A stretch of 64,000 bases of DNA from Actinomycetota bacterium (GCA_902810695.1 CADDYV010000013.1:1-64000); one strand, 5' to 3'; shown: positions 15,956-23,942, counted from the stretch's first letter. The notes: generated by a model not told the origin, from the sequence alone. Numbers and translations are program-made.

Positions 15956-17548
15956 CTAGGAGCTGGGATAGGCCAGGACTCCTGCGACCGAGAGCACGAT
16001 CCCCAACACCAGAAGCCCGAGTATAGCCCACGTCGGCCTCACCCTCCGGGAGAGCGCGAAGTACACGAGCACGACGAGGAGCACCGGCACGAGCGCGGGC
16101 AGGATGTTGTTGAGCTGGTCTTGCAGGTTGAGCTTCACCCGCCCCGAATGGAACACGTAAGCCACCTTAGTGTTTATGATGGTCGGGATCAAACCTCCCA
16201 CCACGGCCAGCCCCAGGATGGAAGCCGCGTCGGTGAGCCGTCGGAGCATCCCGCCCGCCATCTGGCCCACGAGCCTTATCCCTCTACGGTAGGCTGCCAG
16301 GAAGGACCACCACCGGAAGGCGGTGAAGAAGATGATCGTGTAAAGAAAGACGATCACGGACCCGACGATGCTGCCGCTCAGGGCCAGGCTGGCGCCGATG
16401 CTGAAGACGATCGTGTTGCAGATCGCGAAGAAGAAGGAGTCACCGATCCCGGCGAAGGGGCCCATCATGCCGGTCTTGAGTCCGGTTACGGTCTGCTCCG
16501 GGAAGACGGGCTCCTTGTTTTGCTCCTCTACGGCGATGTTCGCGCCGAGTATGGGAGCGGTCATCAGAGGGTTGGTGTTGAAGAACTGCAGGTGGGTTCT
16601 CAGCGCCTGCTGGCGTATTCCTCTGTCCGGGTAGAGCCGCTCCATAACGGGAGACATGACGTGGGCGTAGCCTAGCCCCTGCATCCGCTCGTAGTTCCAC
16701 CCGGACTGGAACCAGAGCAGGTAACGAAGGAACACGCGCCGGAGATCGCGCATGCTCAGCCTCCCTTCCGCAGCCGGCTCGGTTTCCTCTTCGGATGCCG
16801 CGGCGGCGCTACTCTCGCCTCCCGCATACCTGTAGACCAGCGCGGCCATCGCCAGACCGAGTATCGCGACGCCGACGAGGTTCACCTTGAGGTAAGCCGC
16901 AACGACGAAGCCAACGAGCAGGAAGGGCCAGTACTGCCGCAGCGGGAGCAGCCTGAGCAGCATGGCGATCCCCAGGGCAGGGAGTATGCCGCCCGCGGTC
17001 TGCAGGCCGTTCAGCAGCCACTCGGGGCTGCTGTTGACCGCGCTCTTTACCGGACCGGAGCCCAGCCACACGCCGAAGAAGATGGGGATCGCGCGGCTGA
17101 GGCCCCAGGAGATCGTGCCGAGCATGTTCATCAGGCCGACGGCTCTGAGGTTGATCGTCTTGACGTAAGCGTCGGCCCGGTGCTGGAAGAACAGGTTGGC
17201 CATCCGCGCCAGGATGTCGAGTTGGGTCAGAAGCAGGGCTATGGGAACCGCCAGCCCGATCGCCGCGTGCGGGCTCAGGTTCGCCTGGCTCGCGAAAAAC
17301 GTTCCCAGGATCGCGCCGGAGGCGTAGTCGGGGATCGAAGCACCCCCGTAAGTGTAGACGCCCAGGGCCGCAAGCTCCAGGGTGGCCCCTATGATCAAAC
17401 CCGTCTTGAGATTTCCCACGAGCAGACCGGTTACGGTCCCGGTCATCAGGGGCCGTCCAAACTGGAAAAACAGGAGATTCAGGTTCTCCCAGATGCTAAA
17501 AAATCCGAATGCGGCCAGAATTACCGCCATCAGAAAGGTGTTATCCAC
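15956..17548 (-). CDS. PTS mannose-family IIC-IID fusion permease
   Basis: The 530 residues combine two normally separate subunits. Residues 1-245 are IIC: multiple membrane helices, GRPLMTGTVTGLLVGNLKTG and GATLELAALG. A Ala/Glu-rich linker spans about 245-268. Residues 270-530 are IID: MRDLRRVFLRYLLWFQSGWNYERMQGLGY, TNPLMTAPILGANIAVEE, MGPFAGIGDSFF and a C-terminal helix. Both halves look intact. The start is GTG 17548 with GGAGG 10 bp upstream. It is the first gene of the operon, behind a leader of about 220 bp. A mannose-family substrate such as an amino sugar is likely but not proven. Confidence 0.92.
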   Translation of the reverse strand: MDNTFLMAVILAAFGFFSIWENLNLLFFQFGRPLMTGTVTGLLVGNLKTGLIIGATLELAALGVYTYGGASIPDYASGAILGTFFASQANLSPHAAIGLAVPIALLLTQLDILARMANLFFQHRADAYVKTINLRAVGLMNMLGTISWGLSRAIPIFFGVWLGSGPVKSAVNSSPEWLLNGLQTAGGILPALGIAMLLRLLPLRQYWPFLLVGFVVAAYLKVNLVGVAILGLAMAALVYRYAGGESSAAAASEEETEPAAEGRLSMRDLRRVFLRYLLWFQSGWNYERMQGLGYAHVMSPVMERLYPDRGIRQQALRTHLQFFNTNPLMTAPILGANIAVEEQNKEPVFPEQTVTGLKTGMMGPFAGIGDSFFFAICNTIVFSIGASLALSGSIVGSVIVFLYTIIFFTAFRWWSFLAAYRRGIRLVGQMAGGMLRRLTDAASILGLAVVGGLIPTIINTKVAYVFHSGRVKLNLQDQLNNILPALVPVLLVVLVYFALSRRVRPTWAILGLLVLGIVLSVAGVLAYPSS

Positions 17549-17787
17549 TTCCGTCTAACCTCCGCCTCTCCGGTACACGCTCACTCCCCGGTCCATAGAG
17601 CCCTCCCGCTATCCGCCGTACCCGAACGAGTACCTTCCAGAAGACCGCACTTCATCGAAGCGGACTAGATCGCAGGAATTACCCGGAGAAGCAACCATGA
17701 CCGGATCTCCCGTACCCTGCAACGCCGTACTCTTCCCTATCCCACCCTCTAACTCTTCTCACCCTTCTGTCATAATGTATAGACCAC
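17549..17787 (-). other. Long 5' leader of the PTS operon
   Basis: About 230 bp separate the predicted minus-strand promoter from the GTG at 17548. I find no ORF with a ribosome-binding site in it and no clear riboswitch or terminator hairpin. Only the GGAGG site at its end is obvious. Confidence 0.4.
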
Positions 17788-17795
17788 ATTATATA
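17767..17795 (+). promoter_or_regulatory. Predicted rightward promoter toward the serine hydrolase
   Basis: CTGTCA (17767-17772) and TATATA (17790-17795) are spaced by 17 bp. The palindromic operator fills the spacer, so a bound repressor would block this promoter. The first candidate start codon is TTG 17866, 71 bp downstream. Confidence 0.5.
17772..17792. promoter_or_regulatory. GntR/HutC-like operator (dre-like palindrome)
   Basis: ATAATGT-N7-ACATTAT is a perfect 7-bp inverted repeat. On the minus strand the centre reads TGGTCTATACA, which contains GTCTATAC and fits the HutC-subfamily consensus GTnTAnAC; it is also close to the TGGTCTAGACCA site of DasR/NagR amino-sugar regulators. It overlaps predicted promoters on both strands. 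No GntR gene lies in the window. Confidence 0.65.
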
Positions 17796-17817
17796 TACGG
17801 GGCTACACCCCGCGCAA
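17788..17817 (-). promoter_or_regulatory. Predicted leftward promoter of the PTS operon
   Basis: On the minus strand TTGCGC (17817-17812), an 18-bp spacer and a perfect TATAAT (17793-17788) precede the PTS operon. The -10 box is embedded in the palindromic operator, so repression by occupancy is expected. Confidence 0.55.
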
Positions 17818-17865
17818 GCTGAGGGTTAGATCCGTCCATATGCGGCCCCCCACAGGTACAATGGT

Positions 17866-18018
17866 TTGTACGAGACAGAGGAGAAGAGTGAGAATAGACA
17901 GAAGAAGCCCGGCTCCCAGGCACCACCAACTCACTCCGAGAACCGGCGTTTGGGGTACGTCGAAGGTGCTTACCGCATCACCGGCACCCTGATCCCGGAC
18001 GGGCAGTTCTGGACGTGA
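17866..18018 (+). CDS. Possible 50-residue ORF coupled to the serine hydrolase
   Basis: From TTG 17866 the frame stays open for 50 codons and ends TGA at 18016-18018, overlapping the GTG start of the hydrolase as GTGA. The first half is charged and Pro-rich (TEEKSENRQKKPGS); the end reads GYVEGAYRITGTLIPDGQFW, which looks protein-like. No good ribosome-binding site is visible before the TTG. It could be a short leader peptide, a remnant of a longer gene, or chance. The overlap is the main support, because the hydrolase itself lacks a clear ribosome-binding site. Confidence 0.3.
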   Translation: MYETEEKSENRQKKPGSQAPPTHSENRRLGYVEGAYRITGTLIPDGQFWT

Positions 18019-19163
18019 AGCCCTCGAAGTTGCGCTACGGATCGCCGGAGGAGGTCGGTCTGGACCCGGTGCTCGGGGCACGGATCGGGGCGGATGTGGC
18101 ATCCGGCACGCGGTCCGCCCACACCCTTCCTCCCTATCCCGGCGCCGTGATCTTGGCGGCGAAAGATGGTGTGATCTTCGAGCACGAGGCTTTCGGTTAC
18201 GCCCTACTCTATGCTGACTCGCGTCCGACACTCCTGACGGCGGACGGGCGAATCCCCGCGCAGCGGGACACCATCTTCGATCTCGCCTCGCTCTCCAAGC
18301 TCTTCACCTCTATTGCGGCGATGCAGCTGGTAGAGCGAGGCATGCTGGACCTGCACACCCCGGCAGCGAATTATCTGCCGGAATTTGTGGGGAAAGGCAA
18401 AGAAAATGTTACCCCGCACCACCTGCTCACCCACACCTCCGGGCTTCCGACCCTTATCCACCTGGATGAGCTTCCGGGCCGCGAGGCGCGTATGGAGGCG
18501 GTTTACAGGGCCGAGCTGGTGGATGAGGCCGGGATGCGCTACCGCTACGGGGACCTCAACATGATCCTGCTGGGATGGATCGTCGAGGAGATATCCGGCC
18601 TTCCGCTGGATAAGTTCGTCGCCAGCAACATTACAAATCCCCTGAGCATGACCGATACCGGCTACAACCCGCCCGCGAGCAAGCTGGACCGCATCGCCGC
18701 CACCGAATACAAGCCCGAAGAGGGGCGGGGGATGGTTCGCGGGAACGTCCACGACGAGAACGCCTACGCCCTGGGCGGCGTGGCCGGGCACGCGGGAGTG
18801 TTCTCGACCGCTTATGACCTCGCGATACTTGCTCAGACCATCCTGAACGGGGGAAGCTACGGAGGCGCGCGGATACTCCAGGAAGAGACGATACGGAGCA
18901 TGCTCGACAACCATAACCGGCGCTTTTCGGGTTGCGATCACGGGCTCGGCTTCGAGCTGAACCAGGAATGGTATATGAATGGGATGGCATCCCCGCAGAC
19001 CGCAGGCCATACCGGTTTCACGGGTACTTCGCTGATAATCGCTTTGCATAACCGCTCCTTCGCGATCCTGCTCACCAATCGCGTACACCCGACTCGCAAT
19101 GGAGAATGTATCAATCCCTACCGCCGGGCACTCTCGCGAGCATTGGCCCCTAACGGGCGGTAG
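18015..19163 (+). CDS. Serine hydrolase of the beta-lactamase/AmiE type
   Basis: 382 residues with the serine beta-lactamase fold. The SxxK motif is S92-L-S-K95, the YxN-equivalent is Y178-G-D in RYRYGDLN, and GHTGFTG supplies the third HTG box. There is no signal peptide, so it is cytoplasmic. Sequence layout (THTSGLP, YGDLNMILLG, GVFSTAYDLA) resembles the YbbE/AmiE group, in which the Bacillus protein is an N-acetylmuramyl-L-alanine amidase of wall recycling. It is divergent from the PTS operon and shares its operator, which fits amino-sugar or muropeptide recycling. Antibiotic resistance is less likely. Substrate is inferred. Confidence 0.85.
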   Translation: MKPSKLRYGSPEEVGLDPVLGARIGADVASGTRSAHTLPPYPGAVILAAKDGVIFEHEAFGYALLYADSRPTLLTADGRIPAQRDTIFDLASLSKLFTSIAAMQLVERGMLDLHTPAANYLPEFVGKGKENVTPHHLLTHTSGLPTLIHLDELPGREARMEAVYRAELVDEAGMRYRYGDLNMILLGWIVEEISGLPLDKFVASNITNPLSMTDTGYNPPASKLDRIAATEYKPEEGRGMVRGNVHDENAYALGGVAGHAGVFSTAYDLAILAQTILNGGSYGGARILQEETIRSMLDNHNRRFSGCDHGLGFELNQEWYMNGMASPQTAGHTGFTGTSLIIALHNRSFAILLTNRVHPTRNGECINPYRRALSRALAPNGR

Positions 19164-19172
19164 AGGCCAGGA

Positions 19173-19200
19173 TTGCCAAAAATACACCAGATGATATATT
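19173..19200 (+). promoter_or_regulatory. Predicted promoter of the CorC-like gene
   Basis: TTGCCA (19173-19178), 16 bp, TATATT (19195-19200). It begins 10 bp after the hydrolase stop and lies 101 bp before the proposed CTG start. Confidence 0.45.
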
Positions 19201-19300
19201 TCGCCCGAACCGGCATGGATTCCAGCGAGACATCGAGTACCAGCGCGTCCCATGATAAGGGACGCTTACCGGCCCGCAACACTCAACTCCGGGAGCCGCT

Positions 19301-20638
19301 CTGGAAAGCGTAGCCATCTCGGTTCTGAAGCTGCTTGTCGCGCTCCTTCTGGTGCTCTTGAACGGGCTGTTCGTCGCGGCGGAGTTTGCCTTCGTAAAGA
19401 TCCGCTCCGAGCGCGTTGATACTCTCGTTCTGGAGGGCAGGGCCGCCGCCGGGATGGTCAGAGAAGCCACCCGGAAGCTCGACTCCTACCTGGCGGTGAG
19501 CCAGGTGGGGATCACGATCAGCTCCCTGGGGCTCGGCGCTCTGGGAGAGCCGGCCGTCTCCGCGATCATCGAGCCGCTGCTCGGTCCTCTGGGTTTCCCG
19601 CAGGAAGCAATACAGTTTATCGCCTTCGCGGTAGGGTTCGCGATCATCACGTTCTCGCACGTGGTTTTCGGGGAGCTTGCGCCCAAGACCATTGCCATCC
19701 AGAGCGCGGAGAAAATATCGCTCGCCGTCGCGCCGTTCATGAAAGTCTTCTACTACCTGTTCCTGCCGCTGATCTTTGTCTTCAACGGAACGGCCAACGC
19801 TTTCACCAAGCTGCTCGGCTACCCCCCAGCATCAGAAGCGGAAGAGGCTCCGTCGGAGAGCGAGATCCGGACCCTCATCTCCCGCTCAACCCGGCAGGGG
19901 ATGCTCGAAGAGGAAGAGGAGGAGATGGTCGGAGCCATCTTCGAGCTCAACGACAAGCCGGTGCGCGAGATCATGGTCCCGCGACCGGATGTGATGGCCC
20001 TGCAAGCCAGCATGGGTTTGAAAGACCTGGTCTCGGTAGCCGCCGCTGGCAACTACACCCGTTACCCGATCTACGAGGGCGAGTCTCCCGAGCGGATCAT
20101 CGGGGCGGTGCACCTCAAGGACGTGTTGCGGGCGGTCGAGTCCGAGGGCAGCCTGGAATCGGGGATCACGGCCAGAGACCTCATGCGCAAGGTGCTCGTC
20201 GTCCCGGAAAACAGGCGCATAGACGAGATCCTGGGAGACTTCCAGAGCCAGGAGATCCAGATGGCCGTGGTCATAGACGAGTGGGGCTCCTTCGAAGGGA
20301 TCGTTACCATCGAGGACATTCTGGAGGAGATCGTCGGCGAGATCCGGGACGAATTTGATCAGGAGGAACCCGCGGTGCGCAGGCTCCCGGACGGCTCCTA
20401 CTCGATAGACGGGCGCATCCCGATCGAGGTCGCAAACGAAGCCCTGGATACCAACTTCGAGAGCGAGGACTTCGACACCATCGGCGGGTTCGTCATGGGC
20501 TCCCTGGGCCGCGTCCCGGAGATCGGAGATGAGATCCAGGCCGACGGCCACATCCTGCGCGTGGACGATACCGACGGTTCCCGCGTCGCAAGCGTGCTGG
20601 TCTGGGAGACTGGCGAAAAAGAGCCTAAAGAAGCTTAA
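19301..20638 (+). CDS. HlyC/CorC-family membrane protein (DUF21-CBS-CorC_HlyC)
   Basis: A CNNM/CorC-type protein: an N-terminal DUF21 domain with three or four membrane helices (VLLNGLFVAAEFAFVKIRSER onward, about 1-190), a CBS pair (about 205-330, with REIMVPRPDVM and ARDLMRKV) and a C-terminal CorC/HlyC domain (about 345-435). Family members handle Mg or Na and other divalent ions. The first standard start, GTG 19352, would delete most of helix 1. CTG 19301, 5 bp after GGGAG, restores a full helix (VAISVLKLLVALLLVLLNG) and gives 445 residues. I therefore favour CTG. It ends 3 bp from the convergent microprotein gene. Confidence 0.88.
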   Translation: MESVAISVLKLLVALLLVLLNGLFVAAEFAFVKIRSERVDTLVLEGRAAAGMVREATRKLDSYLAVSQVGITISSLGLGALGEPAVSAIIEPLLGPLGFPQEAIQFIAFAVGFAIITFSHVVFGELAPKTIAIQSAEKISLAVAPFMKVFYYLFLPLIFVFNGTANAFTKLLGYPPASEAEEAPSESEIRTLISRSTRQGMLEEEEEEMVGAIFELNDKPVREIMVPRPDVMALQASMGLKDLVSVAAAGNYTRYPIYEGESPERIIGAVHLKDVLRAVESEGSLESGITARDLMRKVLVVPENRRIDEILGDFQSQEIQMAVVIDEWGSFEGIVTIEDILEEIVGEIRDEFDQEEPAVRRLPDGSYSIDGRIPIEVANEALDTNFESEDFDTIGGFVMGSLGRVPEIGDEIQADGHILRVDDTDGSRVASVLVWETGEKEPKEA

Positions 20639-20641
20639 AAC

Positions 20642-20713
20642 TCAGGCAAACGAAGCGTAGATGATCACGGCGGCAATGGTCAGGATGACCACCAGCGCCA
20701 GAAGCTCTCTCAA
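20642..20713 (-). CDS. 23-residue single-span membrane microprotein
   Basis: After the ABC exporter stop (TAA 20730-20732) comes AGGAGG, a 6-bp spacer and TTG at 20713. The frame reads 23 codons to TGA at 20642. The product is MRELLALVVILTIAAVI plus a short YASFA tail: a charged N-terminal tip and one hydrophobic helix long enough to span the membrane. The ribosome-binding site is as good as any in the window and is placed only 5 bp after the ABC stop. Like other tiny transporter-linked peptides such as KdpF or AcrZ it may bind and stabilise the exporter. That role is inference. Confidence 0.65.
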   Translation of the reverse strand: MRELLALVVILTIAAVIIYASFA

Positions 20714-20729
20714 CTGAAACCTCCTCTCT

Positions 20730-22547
20730 TTAAGGTTGTACGGCGCTTTCTTCCTGAAGGGCGTACAGCCGGGCGTAGAGGCCGCCGGAAGCCAGAAGCT
20801 CCTCGTGGGTCCCACTCTCGGCCACACGGCCATCTTCTATGACGATTATCCTGTCCACGTCGCGCGAGAGCCTGAGTTCGTGGGAGATCACGAATGTCGT
20901 CCTGCCCCCGGTCAGGGTGCGCCAGTTCTCCTCTACTGCGCCGGCGATCTCGGCGTCGAGACCGGCCTGCGGCTCGTCCAGGATCAGAACCGGCGTGTCC
21001 CGGAGCATGGCCCGCGCGATGGAGATGCGCTGCCTCTGCCCGCCGGAGAGGTTCTCCCCGCGCTCGGAGAGCAGGGCATCGTAGCCTTCGGGAAGGCTGC
21101 GGATAAAACCGTCCGCCCCGGCGAGGATCGCGGCGCGCTCTACTTCCTCCCGGCTCGCTTCGGGGCGCCCGTAGGCGATGTTCTCCATAACCGTCGCCCT
21201 AAACAGCATCGGCTCCTGCGGCACGAAGGTTATGGAGTCCCGCAGCGACTTGAGCGTGAAGCCTTTGATGTCCTGCCCATCAATGAGCACCCGTCCCCTC
21301 TGCGGGTCGTATAGGCGGGCGATGAGGCTCGTTACGGTGGTCTTGCCGGCCCCACTCGCCCCCACCAGCGCGACCCGGCTCCCCGCCTCCACGTCGAAGT
21401 TCATCCCCTTGAGCACGTACCCGGCTTCCTCGTTGTAGGCGAAGTAGACGTTCTCGAAGCTCACGTGGCCCGAAAGCTGCGGCGCGGGTCTGGCATCCGG
21501 CAGGTCCTTGACGCTCGGCTCGGCGTTCAGCAGCTCGACGATGCGCTCGCCGGAGACTAGCGACTGGCCGACCTGGTTTGCCTGCCTGGAGAGCGACCAC
21601 ATGGGCGAGAGCAACTGGCTCAGGTAGGAGACAAACACGGTAAGCTCCCCTACCGAGAGGTCTCCTGCGAGGACCTGGCGTGCACCGAAGTAGATCACGA
21701 GCGCCGTGCCCAGCCCGCCGACGACGCCGAGCAGCAGCCCGAAGCGGGCCTGGATCGCCGCGCTCTCCACGCTGGCCCGCAGCGACTCGGCGCTCTCCTC
21801 GCGGAAGCGGCCCAACTCCTCGCGCTCCCGGCCAAAAATTTTTACCGCCCGGATGCCGGTTATGGCCTCCTGGGCGACCGAGGCTATCGCTCCTTCGCGG
21901 GTCCTGACGGTGCGCATCCTCTGGATCAGGGCCTCCCGGTAGCGCGCGACGGCCACAAACAGAAACGGCCCCGCGAGCAGTGCGAGCAGGGTAAGCCTCC
22001 AGTTCAAAAACAGCATAACCACGAGCATCCCGAACAGGATCAAAAACGAAGAGCCGATCTCGACCACCGAGTCCACGAGAAGGCTTCTGACCTCCCGGAC
22101 GTCGCCCGTTACGCGGGTTATGGTGTCGCCGGTGCGTTTCTGGTTGTGGTAGTCGAGGCCGAGCTCGTGCACCCTCTCGTAGAGGGCGTTGCGCAAATCG
22201 AAGACGGTCTCCTGGCCCAACTTCTGCAACAGATAGGAGCGCAGCGAGGAGAGCCCCCGGCTGGCGGCGCTCACGAAGACCGCCAGAAGCGCGAGCGCAG
22301 CGAGCAGTATGCTACCCTCCGACAGGAAGCCGGGCACCGCCCCGGGCAGAGACTTGCTCCCCAGTACGTAGTCCAGGATGAGGGCCAGAGGCCAGGGTTG
22401 GGCCAGGCTGGAGCCCGTCTCCAGGAGCAACAGCACCAACGCGGCGAGCATTCCCCGCCAGCGTGGCGCCAGAAAAGGCGCAAAGCTCGATAGAGTTTCC
22501 TTCGTACGCCGCATCCCGGCGATAAATTCGGCAAATCGTTTGGACAC
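20730..22547 (-). CDS. ABC exporter, membrane-ATPase fusion (MsbA/LmrA-like)
   Basis: The 605-residue half-transporter has an N-terminal six-helix exporter domain (about 20-310) and a C-terminal ATPase (about 345-590). Walker A is GASGAGKT, the signature LSGGQRQRISIARAM, Walker B VLILDEP and the H-loop ISHE. It should act as a homodimer to export lipids, drugs or peptides. The long frame starts at GTG 22547 with no ribosome-binding site but a TATCTT 7 bp upstream, so it may be leaderless; ATG at codon 12 is an alternative. A 23-residue membrane peptide gene follows by 16 bp. Confidence 0.92.
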   Translation of the reverse strand: MSKRFAEFIAGMRRTKETLSSFAPFLAPRWRGMLAALVLLLLETGSSLAQPWPLALILDYVLGSKSLPGAVPGFLSEGSILLAALALLAVFVSAASRGLSSLRSYLLQKLGQETVFDLRNALYERVHELGLDYHNQKRTGDTITRVTGDVREVRSLLVDSVVEIGSSFLILFGMLVVMLFLNWRLTLLALLAGPFLFVAVARYREALIQRMRTVRTREGAIASVAQEAITGIRAVKIFGREREELGRFREESAESLRASVESAAIQARFGLLLGVVGGLGTALVIYFGARQVLAGDLSVGELTVFVSYLSQLLSPMWSLSRQANQVGQSLVSGERIVELLNAEPSVKDLPDARPAPQLSGHVSFENVYFAYNEEAGYVLKGMNFDVEAGSRVALVGASGAGKTTVTSLIARLYDPQRGRVLIDGQDIKGFTLKSLRDSITFVPQEPMLFRATVMENIAYGRPEASREEVERAAILAGADGFIRSLPEGYDALLSERGENLSGGQRQRISIARAMLRDTPVLILDEPQAGLDAEIAGAVEENWRTLTGGRTTFVISHELRLSRDVDRIIVIEDGRVAESGTHEELLASGGLYARLYALQEESAVQP

Positions 22548-22632
22548 GCCAGATAAGATACCGCATACAACACGGATAGAATGTGAGCGCGATAATCATC
22601 TGTAAGAGAAGATTTTTGGAGGTGTCGGTTCT

Positions 22633-23007
22633 GTGGCGCGAAAAGTCCTGGCGGCGGTCGAGGATCTCCTTTTCAGGAGCAAGATCTCCGAGACCGCAGA
22701 TAAACTCGGCGTCGAGGCGAAGTTTCCCAGGAGCCCGGCGAAGCTCCTCGACGCCCTGCGCGAGTCTCCGCCGGATATGCTCATCCTCGACCTCAACTCC
22801 AGCCGCTTCGAGCCGCTGGAGCTTCTCCAGTCGGTAAAGTCGGACGATAAGGCGAAGAGCGTACCGGTGGTGGGCTTTCTCTCCCACGTCCAGGCGGACC
22901 TCGCGCTCGCCGCCAGGGAGTCCGGCTGCGACCGGGTGATGGCCCGAAGCGCCTTCGTCAGAGACCTGCCGAGGATAATCGCCGGGGAGAATGGCGTTGG
23001 CTCCTAG
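22633..23007 (+). CDS. Single-domain receiver-like protein
   Basis: A 124-residue receiver fold without an output domain. Glu10-Asp11 and the acceptor-position Asp53 (LILDLNS) are present, but the strand-5 Lys is replaced (VMARSAF), so phosphorylation may be impaired. GTG 22633 has GGAGGT 9 bp upstream. It overlaps the NUDIX gene by 17 bp, so the two are translationally coupled. The association with a nucleotide-sugar hydrolase is not one I recognise. Confidence 0.78.
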   Translation: MARKVLAAVEDLLFRSKISETADKLGVEAKFPRSPAKLLDALRESPPDMLILDLNSSRFEPLELLQSVKSDDKAKSVPVVGFLSHVQADLALAARESGCDRVMARSAFVRDLPRIIAGENGVGS

Positions 23008-23551
23008 CAAGGTCTGGGAGCGGCTCGCTTCGGAGAGTCTGATCGAGACCGCGTACTTCACCCTGCGCTCCGACCGGCTGCGGCTTCCCGACGGCGCGAT
23101 CAAAGACCCCTACTACATCCTCGAACGCCCGGATGCGGCCATAATCTTCCCCGTCACCGACGAAGGCGAGGTCATCCTGGTCCGCCAGTACCGCCCGGCC
23201 ATCGAGCAGGAGGAGTTGGGGCTCCCGGCGGGTCTCGTCGAGCCGGGCGAAAAACCGGAGGCCGCCGCCCGCCGGGAGCTTCTGGAGGAGACCGGCTTCG
23301 GGGGCGGCGAGTGGGACTTTCTCTCCGCCGTCGCCTCATCCCCGAGCCTCAAGAACAACTGGGCGTACCTCTTCCTGGCGCGAGGGGTAGAGCCACTCTC
23401 CTCCGGCCCGGACCCCGACGAGTACGAGCGCCTGGAGGTGGAGCGGGTGCCGATAGGTGAGATCCTGGACAGGATCCTGGGTGGAGAGCTAGTAAGCTCC
23501 AGCGGCGTCGCCGCCGCGATGCTCGCCCTCCAGAGGTTGGGCACCCTCTGA
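22991..23551 (+). CDS. NUDIX hydrolase, ADP-ribose pyrophosphatase-like
   Basis: 186 residues with a complete Nudix box GLVEPGEKPEAAARRELLEETGF (stretch written by its ends: GLVEPGEKP and RELLEETGF, about residues 80-102), which matches GX5EX7REUXEEXGU. The upstream VILVRQYRPAIEQEELGLPAG segment is typical of ADP-ribose and ADP-sugar pyrophosphatases. The enzyme hydrolyses a nucleoside diphosphate linked to X, using Mg. It overlaps the preceding receiver gene by 17 bp. Confidence 0.9.
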   Translation: MALAPSKVWERLASESLIETAYFTLRSDRLRLPDGAIKDPYYILERPDAAIIFPVTDEGEVILVRQYRPAIEQEELGLPAGLVEPGEKPEAAARRELLEETGFGGGEWDFLSAVASSPSLKNNWAYLFLARGVEPLSSGPDPDEYERLEVERVPIGEILDRILGGELVSSSGVAAAMLALQRLGTL

Positions 23552-23558
23552 AGCCCCG

Positions 23559-23942
23559 CTACTTCGAGTAGCTGGAGATCTCGACTAGATTTCCATCGGG
23601 GTCTCGAACGTAAACAGAGTCCATAGGACCTAAGGCGCCCGTACGTTTTACAGGACCTTCCACGATCTCTACGCCGCAGGACGCAAGGTGTCTTCGCACT
23701 TCCTCCAGAGGTTCGCCGGTTACGAAGCAGACATCCGCCGAACCCGGCGTGGGCTTCAGCGCCTTCGGCTCGAACTCGTGCCCTCTCTGGTGGAGGTTTA
23801 TCTTCTGCTCCCCGAAGGAGAGGGCCCTGCGCCCATCCCCGAAGGTAACGGCCTGCATCCCGAGAACCCGCGAATAAAAGTCGCAGGTGCGCTCGATGTC
23901 CGAGACGGTCAAAACCAGGTGGTCTATGCGTTCGATCTGCAT
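23559..23942 (-). CDS. VOC-family (glyoxalase-fold) protein
   Basis: 127 residues form two beta-alpha-beta-beta-beta modules. Metal-ligand positions are His8 in RIDHLVLTV, His51 in KINLHQRG and the Glu in GNLVEISSY near the C-terminus, a set found in fosfomycin-resistance, dioxygenase and virulence VOC proteins such as the YwbC/GlxI-like group. The substrate is unknown. It is downstream of erpA across a strong terminator and so is probably read-through or separately transcribed; it ends convergently 7 bp from the NUDIX gene. Confidence 0.88.
   Translation of the reverse strand: MQIERIDHLVLTVSDIERTCDFYSRVLGMQAVTFGDGRRALSFGEQKINLHQRGHEFEPKALKPTPGSADVCFVTGEPLEEVRRHLASCGVEIVEGPVKRTGALGPMDSVYVRDPDGNLVEISSYSK

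Noticed and set aside
18015-19163. Antibiotic-inactivating class C beta-lactamase
   Set aside because: No signal peptide, and a YGD rather than YxN box; the divergent PTS operon and the shared operator fit a metabolic hydrolase better.
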